Below, in pieces: positions 47,888 to 60,313 of a stretch of DNA of 64,000 nucleotides (positions are counted from its first letter, which is position 1; each line of letters opens with the position of its first letter). The stretch spans positions 682,001 through 746,000 of the forward strand of contig NC_035794.1 in the NCBI RefSeq assembly GCF_001653235.2, given 5' to 3'. The stretch is from Pochonia chlamydosporia 170 (taxonomy: Eukaryota > Ascomycota > Sordariomycetes > Hypocreales > Clavicipitaceae). The position numbers and the translations under genes were made by a program. A model generated the notes under the pieces. The model searched no databases. It had not been told where the DNA came from and saw nothing but the letters and a program-made list of their open reading frames with translations.

Positions 47888-49734
47888 TGTGATCGAATAT
47901 GTGAAGCGTGGAGAGGAGGTCCAGGAACGATGGTGGTTCGGAGATAAGACCTTGGAGGTCCAGATGGAGAGTTATGCTGCCAGTTCGAAAGGGATCGTAC
48001 TCAACAAGCGGCACAGCCAAGTTCAACGGGCAGCGGAAAGCTTTCGTCGATTGCTGGTAAACTAGTAGACCGGCGGAGGAATCAACAGCCGAAAATAGCC
48101 ACGTCAATGAAGTGCTTCAAGGCGTTCGCCGGACAGAGCGACTTGGAATGATGATGGGTGCGATCGACCGGTATAATGTGCGCTTGTGTCCACTGCAACC
48201 CCAGACCGAGCAAATTTGGCAAGTAATTGATATGAAAGAACCAGCGACTTCAGGATCAATAATAGCGATTCTGCGTCAAATTGTTCGCCCGATTGTTTTC
48301 GAGGGAACTGGTGCTGAACGGTGATGAGGTCACAAATCGAGGAACCCCACTAGCGGTACTCCCAGACTGTTGACGTCTGGTTCAATTTGCTGGAGCTTCC
48401 GAAATGGATATATTTCAATAAAACGGAGAGCCGATGGTTAATTGAATCGATGAATAGCTACAATGTATGTATGTATGTAGGTGGAAGAGTGGCGGATTTG
48501 AAGAAGAAAAGCCACGGCCGGATTAGGTCGAGACGATGGAGGGACTGGTGAAGCCCCAAAGGTGAGAGAGCAATCAACCGCACAGCGAACAGCGGTGGAT
48601 ACTGAAGAGCTAAAGATGCCAAAAATTCCGATCTGCTGTCGATGCGCCGCGTGGTGATGTCAGTGCAGTTTACCTCGCAGCGAAGAGGGCAACCTTTGGT
48701 AATGGGGTTGGGAAGAGAGGGGGGAAGGGAAAGATCAAAGGGAAAGGAAAGAAAAAGAAAAAGAAGAATGTAGCCGTGAGGGCTTGGATCAGCGACGTCA
48801 GCTTTTTTTATTTGGGAAGATGCGCCTCTATTCGCGATAGTCGCACCACTCTTTTGTCTCTTGAGCACTAACTTACAGTCACTCATTGAACCCTGTCCGC
48901 GCCAGCTTTGGCAGAGACTGGAGAAGGTGCATGACGGTCCAGCCAAAGAGAGTCGTGGTCTTTGACCAGGGCCAGTGCATGGTTAGCGGTGCAATTCTAA
49001 CTAGACGATGTGCGCAAACTGCTCACATCAAGCCCGTTGAGAGGCGCAGATTGACACATCGCCTGGGGTCGGATTTGGCGGGCGGGTCGTCCGGGTCCGT
49101 AGCGCCTGCTCTGGTCACGTCTGGTCAAGCTCATGCCAATGCTCCTTCCATTTGATGGTCTGGTGGAACATCGCGGCGCCATTCCCACGGACGAAAATCC
49201 GCAAACCCCGAAGCCTTTGAGATTGACGCGAGTCTACATCAGCTGCCGTCTGGTTGTTTCTGTACATTCAATGTTGAGAATTCGCCTGTTCCGGTGGCAG
49301 ACGCCATTGCATCACCACCGCCATGCTTGATTCAGAGCCATTCTAGGCATCCTCATTTCAAAAGTGGCATGCTCGACGACCTGTGGAATCTCTCCTCCTG
49401 GCTGGCATCCAGTATCACCATGTAAGTGAGAAGCATACCGCTCTTCGTTCCTTCCACCAGAGCACATTCACAAGTATCCATGCACTTTGCTACTCACACC
49501 CATTACCCTCTCTCTCAGATTATAACCCACAGAAAAGCCCACAAATCACAAACAAAAATCACCTCCAGACTCTCCATCTGTTACCCAACACATCATGGAA
49601 TTGCAACTTGGTCGACGCCACCGTCCACAACCCTGCGCTCATCCTGCAGAGTCAAGAGTCTCTCCCCAACTGGACCACCTACCAAAACCACTATACCCAA
49701 TCGCAGCCAAGACAGGTGCTTACACAAGGCTACG
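47888..49734. other. Intergenic region upstream of the Zn2Cys6 gene
   Basis: No convincing gene. Contains an ATGT tetranucleotide run near 48463-48478, an A/G-rich tract at 48715-48770, and TTCAATGTT at 49267. ORFs at 48458-48946 (minus) and 49383-49799 (plus) lack motifs; the latter may be leader of a transcript leading into the candidate at 49735. Confidence 0.5.
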
Positions 49735-50059
49735 ATGGAGTACGTGGACAGCCCGCAGCAACGGCAGATCAGCTCTGTGACTCACAAGTCCAGCACTGAG
49801 GTAGGACCAGCAGGGGGTGTTAAATGGCAGCTGTGGGAGGGAAAAGAGGGTCCAATGCCACAGTTATTTGTAAGCCGTAGAATAGCGCCTGGTTCTCTTC
49901 GAAGAATGTGGCTTTTCTTCCCTTTTCCAGTTTGAATGCTGTGGCATGGTGTCTTGGGTGTCCAAGTTTGCTTTTGGAGGGTGCATGGGGCCGTTGGAGG
50001 CGAAACTTCAATGTTGGTTTGATGACCCCGCAAGCTCCATGAATGCCCATCTTGATTGA
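49735..50059 (+). CDS. Tentative small protein, 64 aa, two exons
   Basis: Weakly supported. Exon 1 at 49735-49800 encodes MEYVDSPQQRQISSVTHKSS then TE; an in-phase intron (49801-49930, gtagga donor, strong pyrimidine tract and ccag acceptor) leads to exon 2 (49931-50059) encoding a Cys/Gly-containing peptide starting FECCGMVSWVSKFAFGG. Without splicing the reading frame runs to 49935. I do not recognise a family. The clean splice signals and the C/A-rich leader before it are the only support. Confidence 0.3.
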
Positions 50060-50708
50060 TAGTCGGTCAATCACCGTGGTGGTATTGGATTAGCCACTGT
50101 TGGTAAGAATTATGTCCTATTGGTCAGATGCTTATTCTACAGTACTCGGTGAGCTGCCCGGTTGGCAGATGACCCTTTAAAACATTTGAAGCATCCCACA
50201 CGGCAATTTGCAGCAGATGCTTTTGGATGAGTTCTTTTGGACCTCGGAAGTGTCGACCTGTTGATCACCAGGAACAGACCGCACCTGAAATTTGCAAACA
50301 TGCAATCCCAAAATAAGAACAATCACTTTCAATGTTGTCAAATTAATCGTGCATAATCATCCATTTGCCGACGTAATGCTACCCTTTTCCTTAATGTCAA
50401 ACGTAAAAATGCCAAACAGCTCCGTTTCCATTGCACCAAGTCAAATATACTGCACGGTGCTCTTCCATGCTATCCCGATCTACTTGGGTATCTAGCAGGT
50501 GGGATGAACTGCCTCTGTTTTGTCTCTATATTAGTTGCTGCCAGTCTTGTGGCAGATTACTCCAGGTATATTGCAGAAACATGCTCTCAAGAACAATTTG
50601 TAGTCTCTCAATGATATTCGACCGAAAGCATGTTCCTCGCGCGCATAACATCCCGACTGAGATTCTGCAACGTCCTCCTATGCCTGCCACCGGGTCGTAT
50701 TAGCCTCC
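50060..50708. other. Intergenic region (GRX4 3' flank)
   Basis: No coding exon recognised; TTCAATGTT at 50328 (a further copy lies at 50007, inside the tentative exon). Confidence 0.55.
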
Positions 50709-51566
50709 TCAAGCGGCAGCAGCATCGGCGGTTCCACCAACCGCGTATGGCTTGAAAAAGTTTTCGTCGTTGCCCATCTCTTCCTTGATCTGAAGTCTCC
50801 ACGTTAGTGATTTGGCCACATGCAAAAATTATGCATAGCAGGGCTGGCCTGCAACAGTTTCACTTACAATATCCAAACCACCAACAAGCTCTCCATCAAT
50901 CCACAATTGAGGGTAAGTTGGCCACTCGGCAAACTCCTTCAACCCTTGTCTAACCTCGTCATCTGCCAAAATGTTGAAGAAGCCATATTTCACAGAGTTC
51001 TCCCGCAGAATGCCAACCATCTGCCTTGAAAAGCCACACTGGGGGTCACTAGGTGTTCCCTTCATGAACAGCATGACGGGTGCAGCCTTGACAAGGTCGC
51101 CCAGGCGCTTGAAAAGCTCCTCCTTCTGTTTCTCAGGATCAACATTCGCTTCGTTCGTCTTGGTGATTGGCGCATTGGTCTGGTTGACGCCGTTGACGGC
51201 GGCTGTGGGCGCCGAGGCATCCTTTTGAGCGTGCGTCTCGATGGCGGTTCTGACTTTGACGGCACTGCTGCCGCTGACGGTCTCTATGACCTGACCGTTT
51301 CGGATCAGGACGAGGAAAGGAACGGCGGTAACGTCATAAGCCTCGCTAATATCGCTAAGTTCCTCGGCATTTATGGACACCCATTTCGTGCTTAAGGGCT
51401 CTGCAACGGGATATTCTGATGCGAGTGTGGAGAGGACAGTGGCCATCTGGGCGCATGGCGCTGCCCAGGGAGCGTGGAAAGAGACGACCAACAGGGTCGA
51501 CGATGGCAGGGAGTCGAGAGTCTCGTCCCACTGCGACTGAGTGGTAATCTCAGTGATGGTGGACAT
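50709..51566 (-). CDS. GRX4: Monothiol glutaredoxin GRX3/GRX4 type, 259 aa
   Basis: Cytosolic/nuclear multidomain glutaredoxin that binds a [2Fe-2S] cluster with glutathione and signals iron status to iron-responsive transcription factors. Exons 51566-50868 and 50789-50709, phase 0, gtaagt and ttcag. N-terminal thioredoxin-like domain with WAAPC at 34-38 in place of WCGPC, so it lacks the redox CxxC. A linker rich in Ala/Asn leads to the glutaredoxin domain with the CGFS active site at 177-180 in SDPQCGFSRQM, then WPTYPQLWIDGELVGGLDI. An upstream in-frame Met at 51755 would add 63 residues unlike the family; a mitochondrial isoform is not supported. Confidence 0.95.
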
Positions 51567-53122
51567 TGTGAATGACAAACCCCTATGGAACTCGGAAATG
51601 ACGCTGCGATGTATCGTACAGATGGTGATGGGATGGCGAGTGGTGGTCGTGTGAAGATTAGAAATTTGGCGGGGCAAACTTTCGAGGTTGGAGGGACCCG
51701 ACGTTCGGGGACTAATAAAAGAGAAGACCATGGACAGCCGATGAAGGAGGGGCAATGGGCCTGATGGTTGGACAGCCTTGCGTCATTTTGGTCGCATGGT
51801 ATTGGACAACCTTGAGATCATGTCCGTGGCGCGGCCGGAACCCAGCGATGGATGGATTGATGAGCTTGATTACTCCGTAGACATTGATGGATTGTCAGAG
51901 GCGGAACATGCATAAAAGGTTGGAAGCGGGCGGGGAGAAGCAACTAATTTTGCCAGACCAGAATGTTGACAAGGTACATTTGGCTGATAGAGACAATCAA
52001 TTGCTACGGAGGACATGTAGGTCAAGTCCGGTACCTCAGGCACGGGATTTGCACTTGGATGTTTCTGACCATGACGGCAGGCCAAACTGCACGCTACCAC
52101 CGACACAGGAGATTTCAAGATAGGTTCTAGGTTTGTGCTCGAATCACTGATGGCCATTGCAAATCACGCATCCTTTAGATTTAACAATTTCATCTGCTCC
52201 AGAATAGGTCACTACCTAGGTATTGGCAATCCTTTGCCGCTTGCACACCATGTGTTCTGACAGTCTGTCTGCCCTCCGCACTGCTTGGATAAGCCAACAG
52301 TCAAAGGCGCAATCCCATCAAATTGACCGTAGCCATCCAGTCTGTATGCTGCACGCCGACCTCTGTTTATTGTGCATATGAGCCGAGTAACGCACAATGC
52401 CATGAAAGGATTTACGGTCCAAAAATGCAACAAGGGGCTTCGCCCTCAGCAACACACGCGTCAATCAGTTGGTCCTTTGCATTGCTCGCCCAGAGCGGCG
52501 CAAACGCGAGCAAAAAGCGATATATGACCCGCTCGCAGGGCAGTTACACAGCCGCCTTCACGCCTTCAATCTTTCCTCGTTGGGTTGGTGTATGGCCAAT
52601 TTTCACAGTAAAGTTCTGCCCCTGGCATTCTTGCGTCAGCAACCTCACCAACTCTCCTCTTGTCGTACCTGAAGTGTGCAGGCATCTGTCCAATACGGCC
52701 TTTTGACAGGCTGATCTAGTCCCAGTCGCTGCCCCGCCCCGCCTCACGCCCCGAGCAACGTCAACGTCAACGTCGCCAACCTGAGCTCACCTCAGCTTGC
52801 CGCCTCATAAACCTCTGCATCACCACACTTCTGGCTTCTCTTGGCCTACAATCCAGTGCATTCTCCCTCCAGCCATCTCTCCAGCTCCGGGAGAATTCTT
52901 GTGAAGCTGACAATTCTCTCAGCATCACCTGTACGACTCGCAACGACATCGACTGCAGCTGGTCTGAAGCCACCAACCAGCCTCCCCGCATCCCGCATCC
53001 CACATCCGAAGCAGCCAGGAGCTTTTGTTGTCAACTCGACTCTCGACCGACGTCATTGTCTCTCCCCAATTTCTTCAACAACTGAACCCTAGAAAACTTC
53101 GGCTTCGGCCGTCTTAAACACC
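51567..53122. other. Intergenic region between divergent GRX4 and ABP1
   Basis: No coding exon recognised. Contains TACCTAGGTA at 52213. The last 250 bp before ABP1 are C/T-rich, typical of a leader. Confidence 0.55.
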
Positions 53123-55622
53123 ATGGCGTCGTTGAACCTGTCCATCAACGGGCCTTCTATAAAGAGCAGCTATGCTGGAGTCGTCAATGGCCCTCCTCCA
53201 GCCAGTCCTTCGGCCACGTACGCGCAGTGGGCGCTCTTCTCCGTGCAGGCTCCCTTGATGAACGCCTTCCAAGATAGCGCTTCCAAAGAGAGTATCCTCA
53301 AGGTTGAGAACACGGGAGGTAAGAAATTTCCCAACGACTCAAAAGGGGCTTGTCCGATGTCCCTCTCCCCATTTTCCTATTTTCGCAGTTCTGACATGAG
53401 TGGGCGCAGATGGTGAGCTGGCTGATTTAATCGAGGATTTCAACGAGGGCCGCATTCAATTCGCATTTGTAAAGGTCAAGGATCCCAACACATCTCTTCC
53501 CAAGAACGTCCTCATTGCCTGGTGTGGCGGCGGTGTACCGGAGCGTACCAAGGGCTATTTCACGAGCCATCTCAATGCCGTGGCCAAGGTTCTCCACGGA
53601 TACCATGTCCAGATTACCGCGCGCTCTGATAGCGACTTGGAGCCTGAATCGATCATGCGAAAGGTTGCCGATGCTTCCGGTGCCAAATACTCTGCTGGCG
53701 GCTCCGGTGGTGAAGTTCGTGCAGCACCGCCCCCGATCAAGTCAAAGCCGGTTTTCACTCCAACTGCTTCTAGTACTGGTAGAGCATTTGATCCTCTTGT
53801 CGCCGCTCGTTCTCGAAGAGACGAGAATGTTGATGCAGAAGGATGGGGAGCCGATGCCCCCCCGGTCACGAGATCTCAGATTGAAAAGGTCGAATCTGCC
53901 TACAAGCCCACAAGGGTCAACATGGCCGAGCTCACCAAGCAAAAGCCAGAAGGTTCCCGGTTTGATGCCGGCAGCCGGCAGCCAGATAGACCTAGCGACG
54001 TTATCGGAGGAGGATATCAACCTGTCGGTAAGGTAGACATCGCCGCTATTCGAGCTGCCGCCCAGAAGAAGGACGATGACCGGCCCACGCCCATCAAAGG
54101 CGCATATGAGCCGGTTGGGAAGGTCGATATCGCGGCAATCCGAGCCAGAGCTCAGAAGCCCCCTCCTGAGGAGCGAGAGGAAGCGGCTCCAGAGCCACAG
54201 CCTCTAGTCGACAGAGCCGCAGCATTTTCACAGCCCCAGTCGGAGAGAATGACATCAATGCCTAAGCCCAAGGTCGCTAACAAGTTTGGAGGCGCGTCCA
54301 CGTTTACCGGTACCAAGGCGCCGACTCCAGGAGGCTTGGGCTTCGGCGGACCAACTCCTTCTGCGGCTGCTCCTGTTGGAGCTGCAAGCCGAACTTTCGC
54401 TGACGAAGGAGGCAAGACTCCCGCGCAGCTTTGGGCCGAAAAGAAGGCTAAACAGGGAGGATCGACTGCGGGTGTTGGATCTTCACCCGTCGCTCCAGCA
54501 CCTGTTACTGCCCAGAAGAGCGGAGGTGAATCCTGGAAGAGTGGCTATACCGGAAAGTCTTGGGCACCTGTGCAAACATCTGGCTATTCCCGAGATGCCC
54601 CTGCCGAGGCCAACGAACAGCACACTGGCAGCAGTCAAAGAGGAGTTGCCGAAGATGCTGATGACAACGGTTCAGGCGTTTCAGCTCTGAGAGATCGGTT
54701 CAAGGATACATCGCTTATAGGCTCAGCGCCAACACCTCCTGCGCCCCGCCACGAGGAAGAGGATGAAGAGTCTGCTCCTCCTCCGCCTCGAGTTCCCGAT
54801 AGCTCTAGACCATCCGGCGGGTTTGCTCTTCCCGGACTTCCCAGCCGACCGCCCGCTCCCGAAGAGGAGGAAGAGGAGGTATACGAGCCTGCTGAGGGAC
54901 GGGAGCCGTCACCAATCCGAGTGGCCGCGCCCGTTGCCCGTGCCCCAGAGCCGGAACCAGAGCCAGAACCCGAGCCGGAGCCGGTGCCTGAACGACGGCC
55001 GATGCCGCCTCCAATGGCCGTCCAAGAACCGGAGCCCCCAGTCCCAGTGGCCTCTCGACCACCAGAGCCTGAACCCGAACCTGAGCCCGTGGCTGACCAC
55101 GGAGCTGCCGCCGGTGGTCACCGCGCTGTGGTTCAGTACGACTACGAAAAAGCAGAGGGCAACGAAATTGACCTGATTGAGGGTCAGATCGTGGTCAACA
55201 TTGACATGGTAGACGAGGACTGGTGGATGGGTACTAATCACTTGGGCGAGAGTGGTCTATTCCCCAGCAACTATGTTGAACTGATTGAGGAAGATGTTGA
55301 GGCAGCTCAAGCTCCTGTGGCTGCACCACCTCCTTCTGCGCCGGAACCTGCCGGCCGTGGAGCTCCAAGCGCTCCTGCAGAAGCTGGGCCGACTGCTACG
55401 GCTTTGTACGACTATGAAGCGGCAGAGGATAATGGTACGTCAAACAAAACAAAATTGGTGAACTGGAGATGGTGATAGCTGACCTTATTAAACGCAGAAC
55501 TGTCATTCCCGGAGGACGCTAAAATTACAAACCTTGAATTCCCTGATGAGGACTGGTGGTTCGGGCATTACGGAGGTCATGCTGGTCTGTTCCCGTCCAA
55601 CTATGTGCAACTGGACTCGTAG
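53123..55622 (+). CDS. ABP1: Actin-binding protein ABP1 (drebrin-like), 781 aa
   Basis: Cortical actin-patch adaptor linking F-actin to endocytosis and Arp2/3. Exons 53123-53318, 53410-55434 and 55498-55622. N-terminal ADF-H domain (MASLNLSINGPSIKSSYAGV to the KVADASGAKYSAG region). The middle is disordered and carries two close copies of YxPVGKVDIAAIRA about 33 residues apart plus an earlier degenerate one (YKPTRVNMAEL), then acidic Pro/Glu runs. Two SH3 domains close the protein: about 634-690 (AVVQYDYEKAEGNEIDLIEG, WWMG, LFPSNYVEL) and about 725-781 (ALYDYEAAEDNELSFPED, WWFG, LFPSNYVQLDS). Two SH3 domains are usual in filamentous ascomycetes; yeast Abp1 has one. Confidence 0.95.
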
Positions 55623-56571
55623 GTTTTAGTGGTTTTGGCTGCGGTAGCGGCTCGAGGATTTTGGCCTTGGAATCTGGGGCATGTTTGTTTGTGTTTGGTC
55701 ATTGGCAGCAAAAAAATGTTTCATAGTTGATAGCAACTACTACGGTCGCCCGTGGTGTCATGGGAGAAATGAGTATCTTCTATCTTTTGATTTAGTGTGG
55801 TACTAGGCTATGTGCAAGGAATGGCAACTAAATCAGTTTGTAGACTGTGGGCGGGCAGCCAGCCTATTACCAAGGTCGTCCTTTGTGACTGGAGATGGAA
55901 ACTGCTGATCAACGTCTCATGGGCAGCAGTTCGAAGGACGTACCCTCAACTGAATTGACATTGTATAACGTTGGGCGTGCTGGCTAAATATTCCGCTAGC
56001 CAAGGACATACAAGCCGCTGCCATCACATCAAAGCTCATCAAAACCCAATAATCACATCGGCGAAAAAGATGTCACCAATCGTCGACTCCAGCTATGAAA
56101 CATGACCGTCTATTACCATAACCTAGTCCTAACGACGGCCCAGCCTCACAGAACCATCATCACCTGCGAGACCCAAGCTCTTCAAAAAACCCCGAATCCT
56201 GAAACATGAAAAAAAAAGCCAACATCCGGTTAAACTCAAAGGAAGACATGAAAATGTATAAAAAAGATAAGCAATGCAACGCCACAGTCCGTCCTGGCGT
56301 GTATGTCGGAGCCAATAAACTGGAGCGTCTACCAGTGCTTCAGATACGTATTGACGCGGTGATATTTTGTCGTATTGCGATAAAAGGCGCGGACACGGAT
56401 ATATAAGGGATAGAATAAACCGAACAGATCGTTATGTTTTCCTTCTCTTCGGCGAGGCTCGGTGGCGTGAGAACAAACACGTCCTTGTCCACATTCACCT
56501 GGTGGGCGGTACCTACTTGCCTCGCAAGCTTCCAGTGTGTCAGGCCAGTGCGTGATATGACCGCCTGGCGC
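55623..56571. other. Intergenic region between convergent genes
   Basis: 3' flanks of ABP1 and the CYSTM gene. No coding exon recognised. Confidence 0.6.
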
Positions 56572-57088
56572 TTACAGGAGGCATTCGCAGCAGTCGATAC
56601 TGTAAATGTCAAGAATTAGCACGGGCCTCTAGTCGGCCATACTTTGCGGTGTACATGGACAGATTCTTTGTCCCGTCTACACGAATAGAAGCAGGCAAAA
56701 CTCACCAGCACTCGCAGCCCTCTTCGACGGCACAGCAGCAGCAAAGAGCAGCGATACAAGCCATCAGGCAGTTGTTGCTGCCGCCGCCACGTCGGCCGCG
56801 GGACTCATCTTGCGGAGGAGCCTGCTGGTACTGCATGGGCTGTTGGCCCTGAGGAGGACCATAGTACTGACCCTGGGGAGGACCGTACTGGCCCTGAGGG
56901 GGGCCGTAGCTCTACAAGTTTGGACAGGTTAGCTTTCGTTTTAGATACCGTACAAATTTGGTCTGTGTCGTGAACAGCGTGAGTTTTGAAAGAGGTCTGG
57001 TAGGGGAGCTTACGGCCTGGGGGTGCTGGGGATAGCCACCCTGCTGGTAGCCGCCCTGGTGACCTTGATAGTATTCCTGGCTGGACAT
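56572..57088 (-). CDS. CYSTM-domain cysteine-rich membrane-module protein, 102 aa
   Basis: Small stress-associated tail-anchored type protein. Three exons: 57088-57014, 56911-56706 and 56599-56572, all GT-AG and in phase. The N-terminal 70 residues are Gln/Gly/Tyr/Pro-rich with a repeated GPPQGQY unit. The C-terminal module reads NNCLMACIAALCCCCAVEEG then CECCIDCCECLL; the run of Cys in a hydrophobic helix defines CYSTM and is expected to sit in the plasma membrane. The last exon (28 nt) supplies part of the Cys cluster. Upstream there is a CCAGA tandem array. Physiological role in this organism unknown. Confidence 0.9.
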
Positions 57089-60000
57089 TTTGACGTAGAG
57101 TGAAGCTGTAGACGAGATGGAATTGCGCGCAAACTGAAAGGTTATGTATAAAGTATGGGAAAGAGAAAGAAAAAAAAGTGAAGAGGTGAAGCGGACCGAG
57201 GGGGGTGTTTAATTGAGTTACAAGGAATGGCGGAGTCAACAAGGACCAGACTTGACATGGAGCTACCAGACCAGACCAGACATTTACAACCAGACGCCAG
57301 AGGAAGCTGGCTTGGGGGCACAGGGACAGCTTACAGTAGTTCCCCATAGATGCAGCGGACTAGCGCCTGGAAAGTCAATGGGCCGCAAGTGCATGTGGGT
57401 TGAATGTTGTGGGCGGTGGGCTGTACCGATAGGCCACTTGAGCCTGTGGAGCCCGCCAGGCGTGATCAAGCGCTAGTTGAGAGTCACTGGAGGTTTTGGT
57501 TTTGTGGATGTCGGCTGGTGCATGTGCGATGGTCGGCGAGGGCGACTACACGACGACACGACACGGCAGACGGGGTGTGGATGCAACTTTATCGATTTGT
57601 GGCGAGTGAAAAATTGGCTTCAGTGGTTGCGGATGCTATTTTGGAGTTGGGCAGATGGGTGAGTGTTGCTTCTTGGAGATGGTATTCACAAGCAGCGAGA
57701 AATGGCAGCAAGGCACATGGATCTTCCCAAGTCTGGTCTGGTTTGACACAACATTGAACAAATATCTTGCACCGTACCAGACGTAACATGCGGTCATCAG
57801 AGGCGTCGGCTGACGGCCACGGGCCACAAGCCCAAGCACGGACAGCGGGAACAACGGTGTGCCAAGCGAGTCCCAGGTCCATGTCCTTGCGAGATTGCCA
57901 GATGCAGGGAGAGCGAGTGTCTGGATCAATCAATGGTCAAGGACAGGCATCACGGCAAACACAACAGCATCTTGATCTTGATGGCACGAATAACGACAAA
58001 TGACCTCGACACCATTCTACAAAGGAGAAGAATGCCCTGTTTATCAATACAAGCTTAAATGTCGGCGTCTCAATTCTGCATCTTCATCGCAGTCAGGGTC
58101 GACGCCCAAAGCACCAGCTTGCAAGCTCAAGCCATGGATACATTGCATCTCCCTGCAAGGTCACAACATCATGGGCCACTTCCAACCTACGATTCTGCCA
58201 CGCCCCCAATACACCACTCACCACACATAACTAATATTGGACCGTCAAATCCCCCATGGCCAGCAAATCGTCTTCTCCAACATAACCTTTCGTGTCTGCC
58301 AGCTCCGTGGCGGCGCCACACCCATAGCTCAGCGCTCACAGCGCGATCAAACCCAAGGGCGACACCTCCATTTTGCACCCACTCAACCACTGCATCAGGA
58401 AACAAAGGAAAAAAGACCCCTCTGGGTCCCCTCGACTCCCCCATCTGGGGCCACGAGATGCCGAAGTTCCGGGACCAGGGCCGTGATTTGGTGGTTTGCT
58501 CGCCCGCTGGGGTGGCCGATTGTGGCGCGGTTTCGCAAGCTGCTGATGAAAAGATGGGTCTGGTTTCGTTCATGGGTGAAGCAACGCAAATCAAGTGCTC
58601 TACCGGCCGTTGTGATGGTCTCCCATCAAGATTTCTGTGAGATGTTGCGCGGCTAGGGGCTGCGATTCAGTGTGGCGACTGGTGATGCGTCGTCCTGCGT
58701 ACACTGACGCTGGACAGTCACGGCATGACTTTATTTTTAGGGTCTGTCACTGCGATCTGTCTTGTTGTGGCTGGGTGAATCTACATGTTCGCATGAACAG
58801 GTTTGCGGTTGTGTACCAGAGGCCTCCTTGGTTTGCGCATCAAGACATTCTGACGTGTTCGAGGCGAAAATCGGCAATCCATTACCGGACCATCGTTCGT
58901 GGCTGGAGAGGTCAAGTTCGTTCCTCTGAGTGTCTTGAAACAGATGCTGCTGTACCAACCTTCATCACAGGCTTTCTGATACGGATTCAGAACTGCCATC
59001 CCTGCAGATTGTGATGCGCTCCAACGATGAATGGACTGGTCAACGGTTCAGTGAGTAGGATTCAAGGGATTTTATTGTGTTATGCACGACGAGGGTGAAT
59101 CCTTGTTCCCTTGTCGCGCTTGTTATATCCCACCGGTGATATCCTGGACGATACATATTTGCGTGTCCACTACTTGGCGGTAACAACCAGGGAATAATGC
59201 CGAGAGAATGAAGTACCAGACGGTAAGTAATAAGCATGCTCGGTAACCTCGTTGAATCTTTCCACAATGGGTGCGTGCTTGCCTACTCTGTTTCCCGTAT
59301 CATAAGTCCATGTCAAGCCATCTGCTCTCAATTGGAATCGTCACCATCTGTGCTTGCATCTCCACTAGATCTGAGTATTCTAGAATGTGATGCAATCTGG
59401 CTGCCGCTATTAATCGTGCTGTATGTAATATATCGGTGTAAGCCACACTTGGCAGCGTTGGTGATCAATGAGACAGCAAGACCCCCAGCTCATTTCCATT
59501 CGCACAGACAAAGAACACTTACTCACCAAGACAGCTCATTACAACCCATCCAACAAGACAAATCATCATCCAATGTACATCTGTAGCCTCACCAGCGGAA
59601 GTCGACCGAAAAACTACACCTCCATCATGCAGTGACAAGAGTCTAACAGTCCCCATCAGAGTGCTGCGCCTCACAACTCCTTGTTGTTCACTCATCTTTC
59701 AAGTCCACAACCACCCAAAAGGAGGCTTGGCACCGTCAAGTAACGTCCAGGGTCGCCAAAAGCTCTTTGTTGTTCACGAGTCGCCCGACAGTTAGGGCTT
59801 TCCTTTATACCCATTGTGTTACTGTAAGACTTGCCATTTCAAAGCCCCCATGTTCTGTTCCGACACGGGAACTCCCGCGTTGACAGGGTTTGGTTCAGAT
59901 CGCGAACAAACGACCTGTGTTTCCTGCGTCCGCAAACCACTTACACCACGATACATGATAATCCACCTCGTGATCCAGAAAACTTCATCCCAACTTCTAT

Positions 60001-60313
60001 CCAACGCATTAACCCGTTATCAGATGAAGACTGAATCACCTCGCCATGGCACCACTGCACAACACCACCACCATGACCAACAGCCTCACTCACCACGTCC
60101 GTCATCTGAACCACCTTCAACCTCCATAGTCTATTAAAATCCCCAACACCCATCTATTTATGTTCAAAACCACAACCCAAAACATAACCCTCCTCCCATT
60201 GTTCGCCTCCAAAACTCAGCCTTCTCGCAGTCAAAGCCAACTCAAACCCGCTTTGTTCATCAACTCCCCCCCTTTCCAACCCATTCCAACTTTCGCCTTC
60301 TCTCTCCTCCAAA
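57089..60313. other. Intergenic region (3.2 kb)
   Basis: No convincing gene on either strand; several overlapping ORFs at 57.2-58.7 kb lack motifs and splice partners. Holds a CCAGA array (57265-57282) and AACATTGAA at 57750. The stretch 59.8-60.3 kb is C/A-rich, as expected for the leader of the gene at 60314. Confidence 0.55.
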
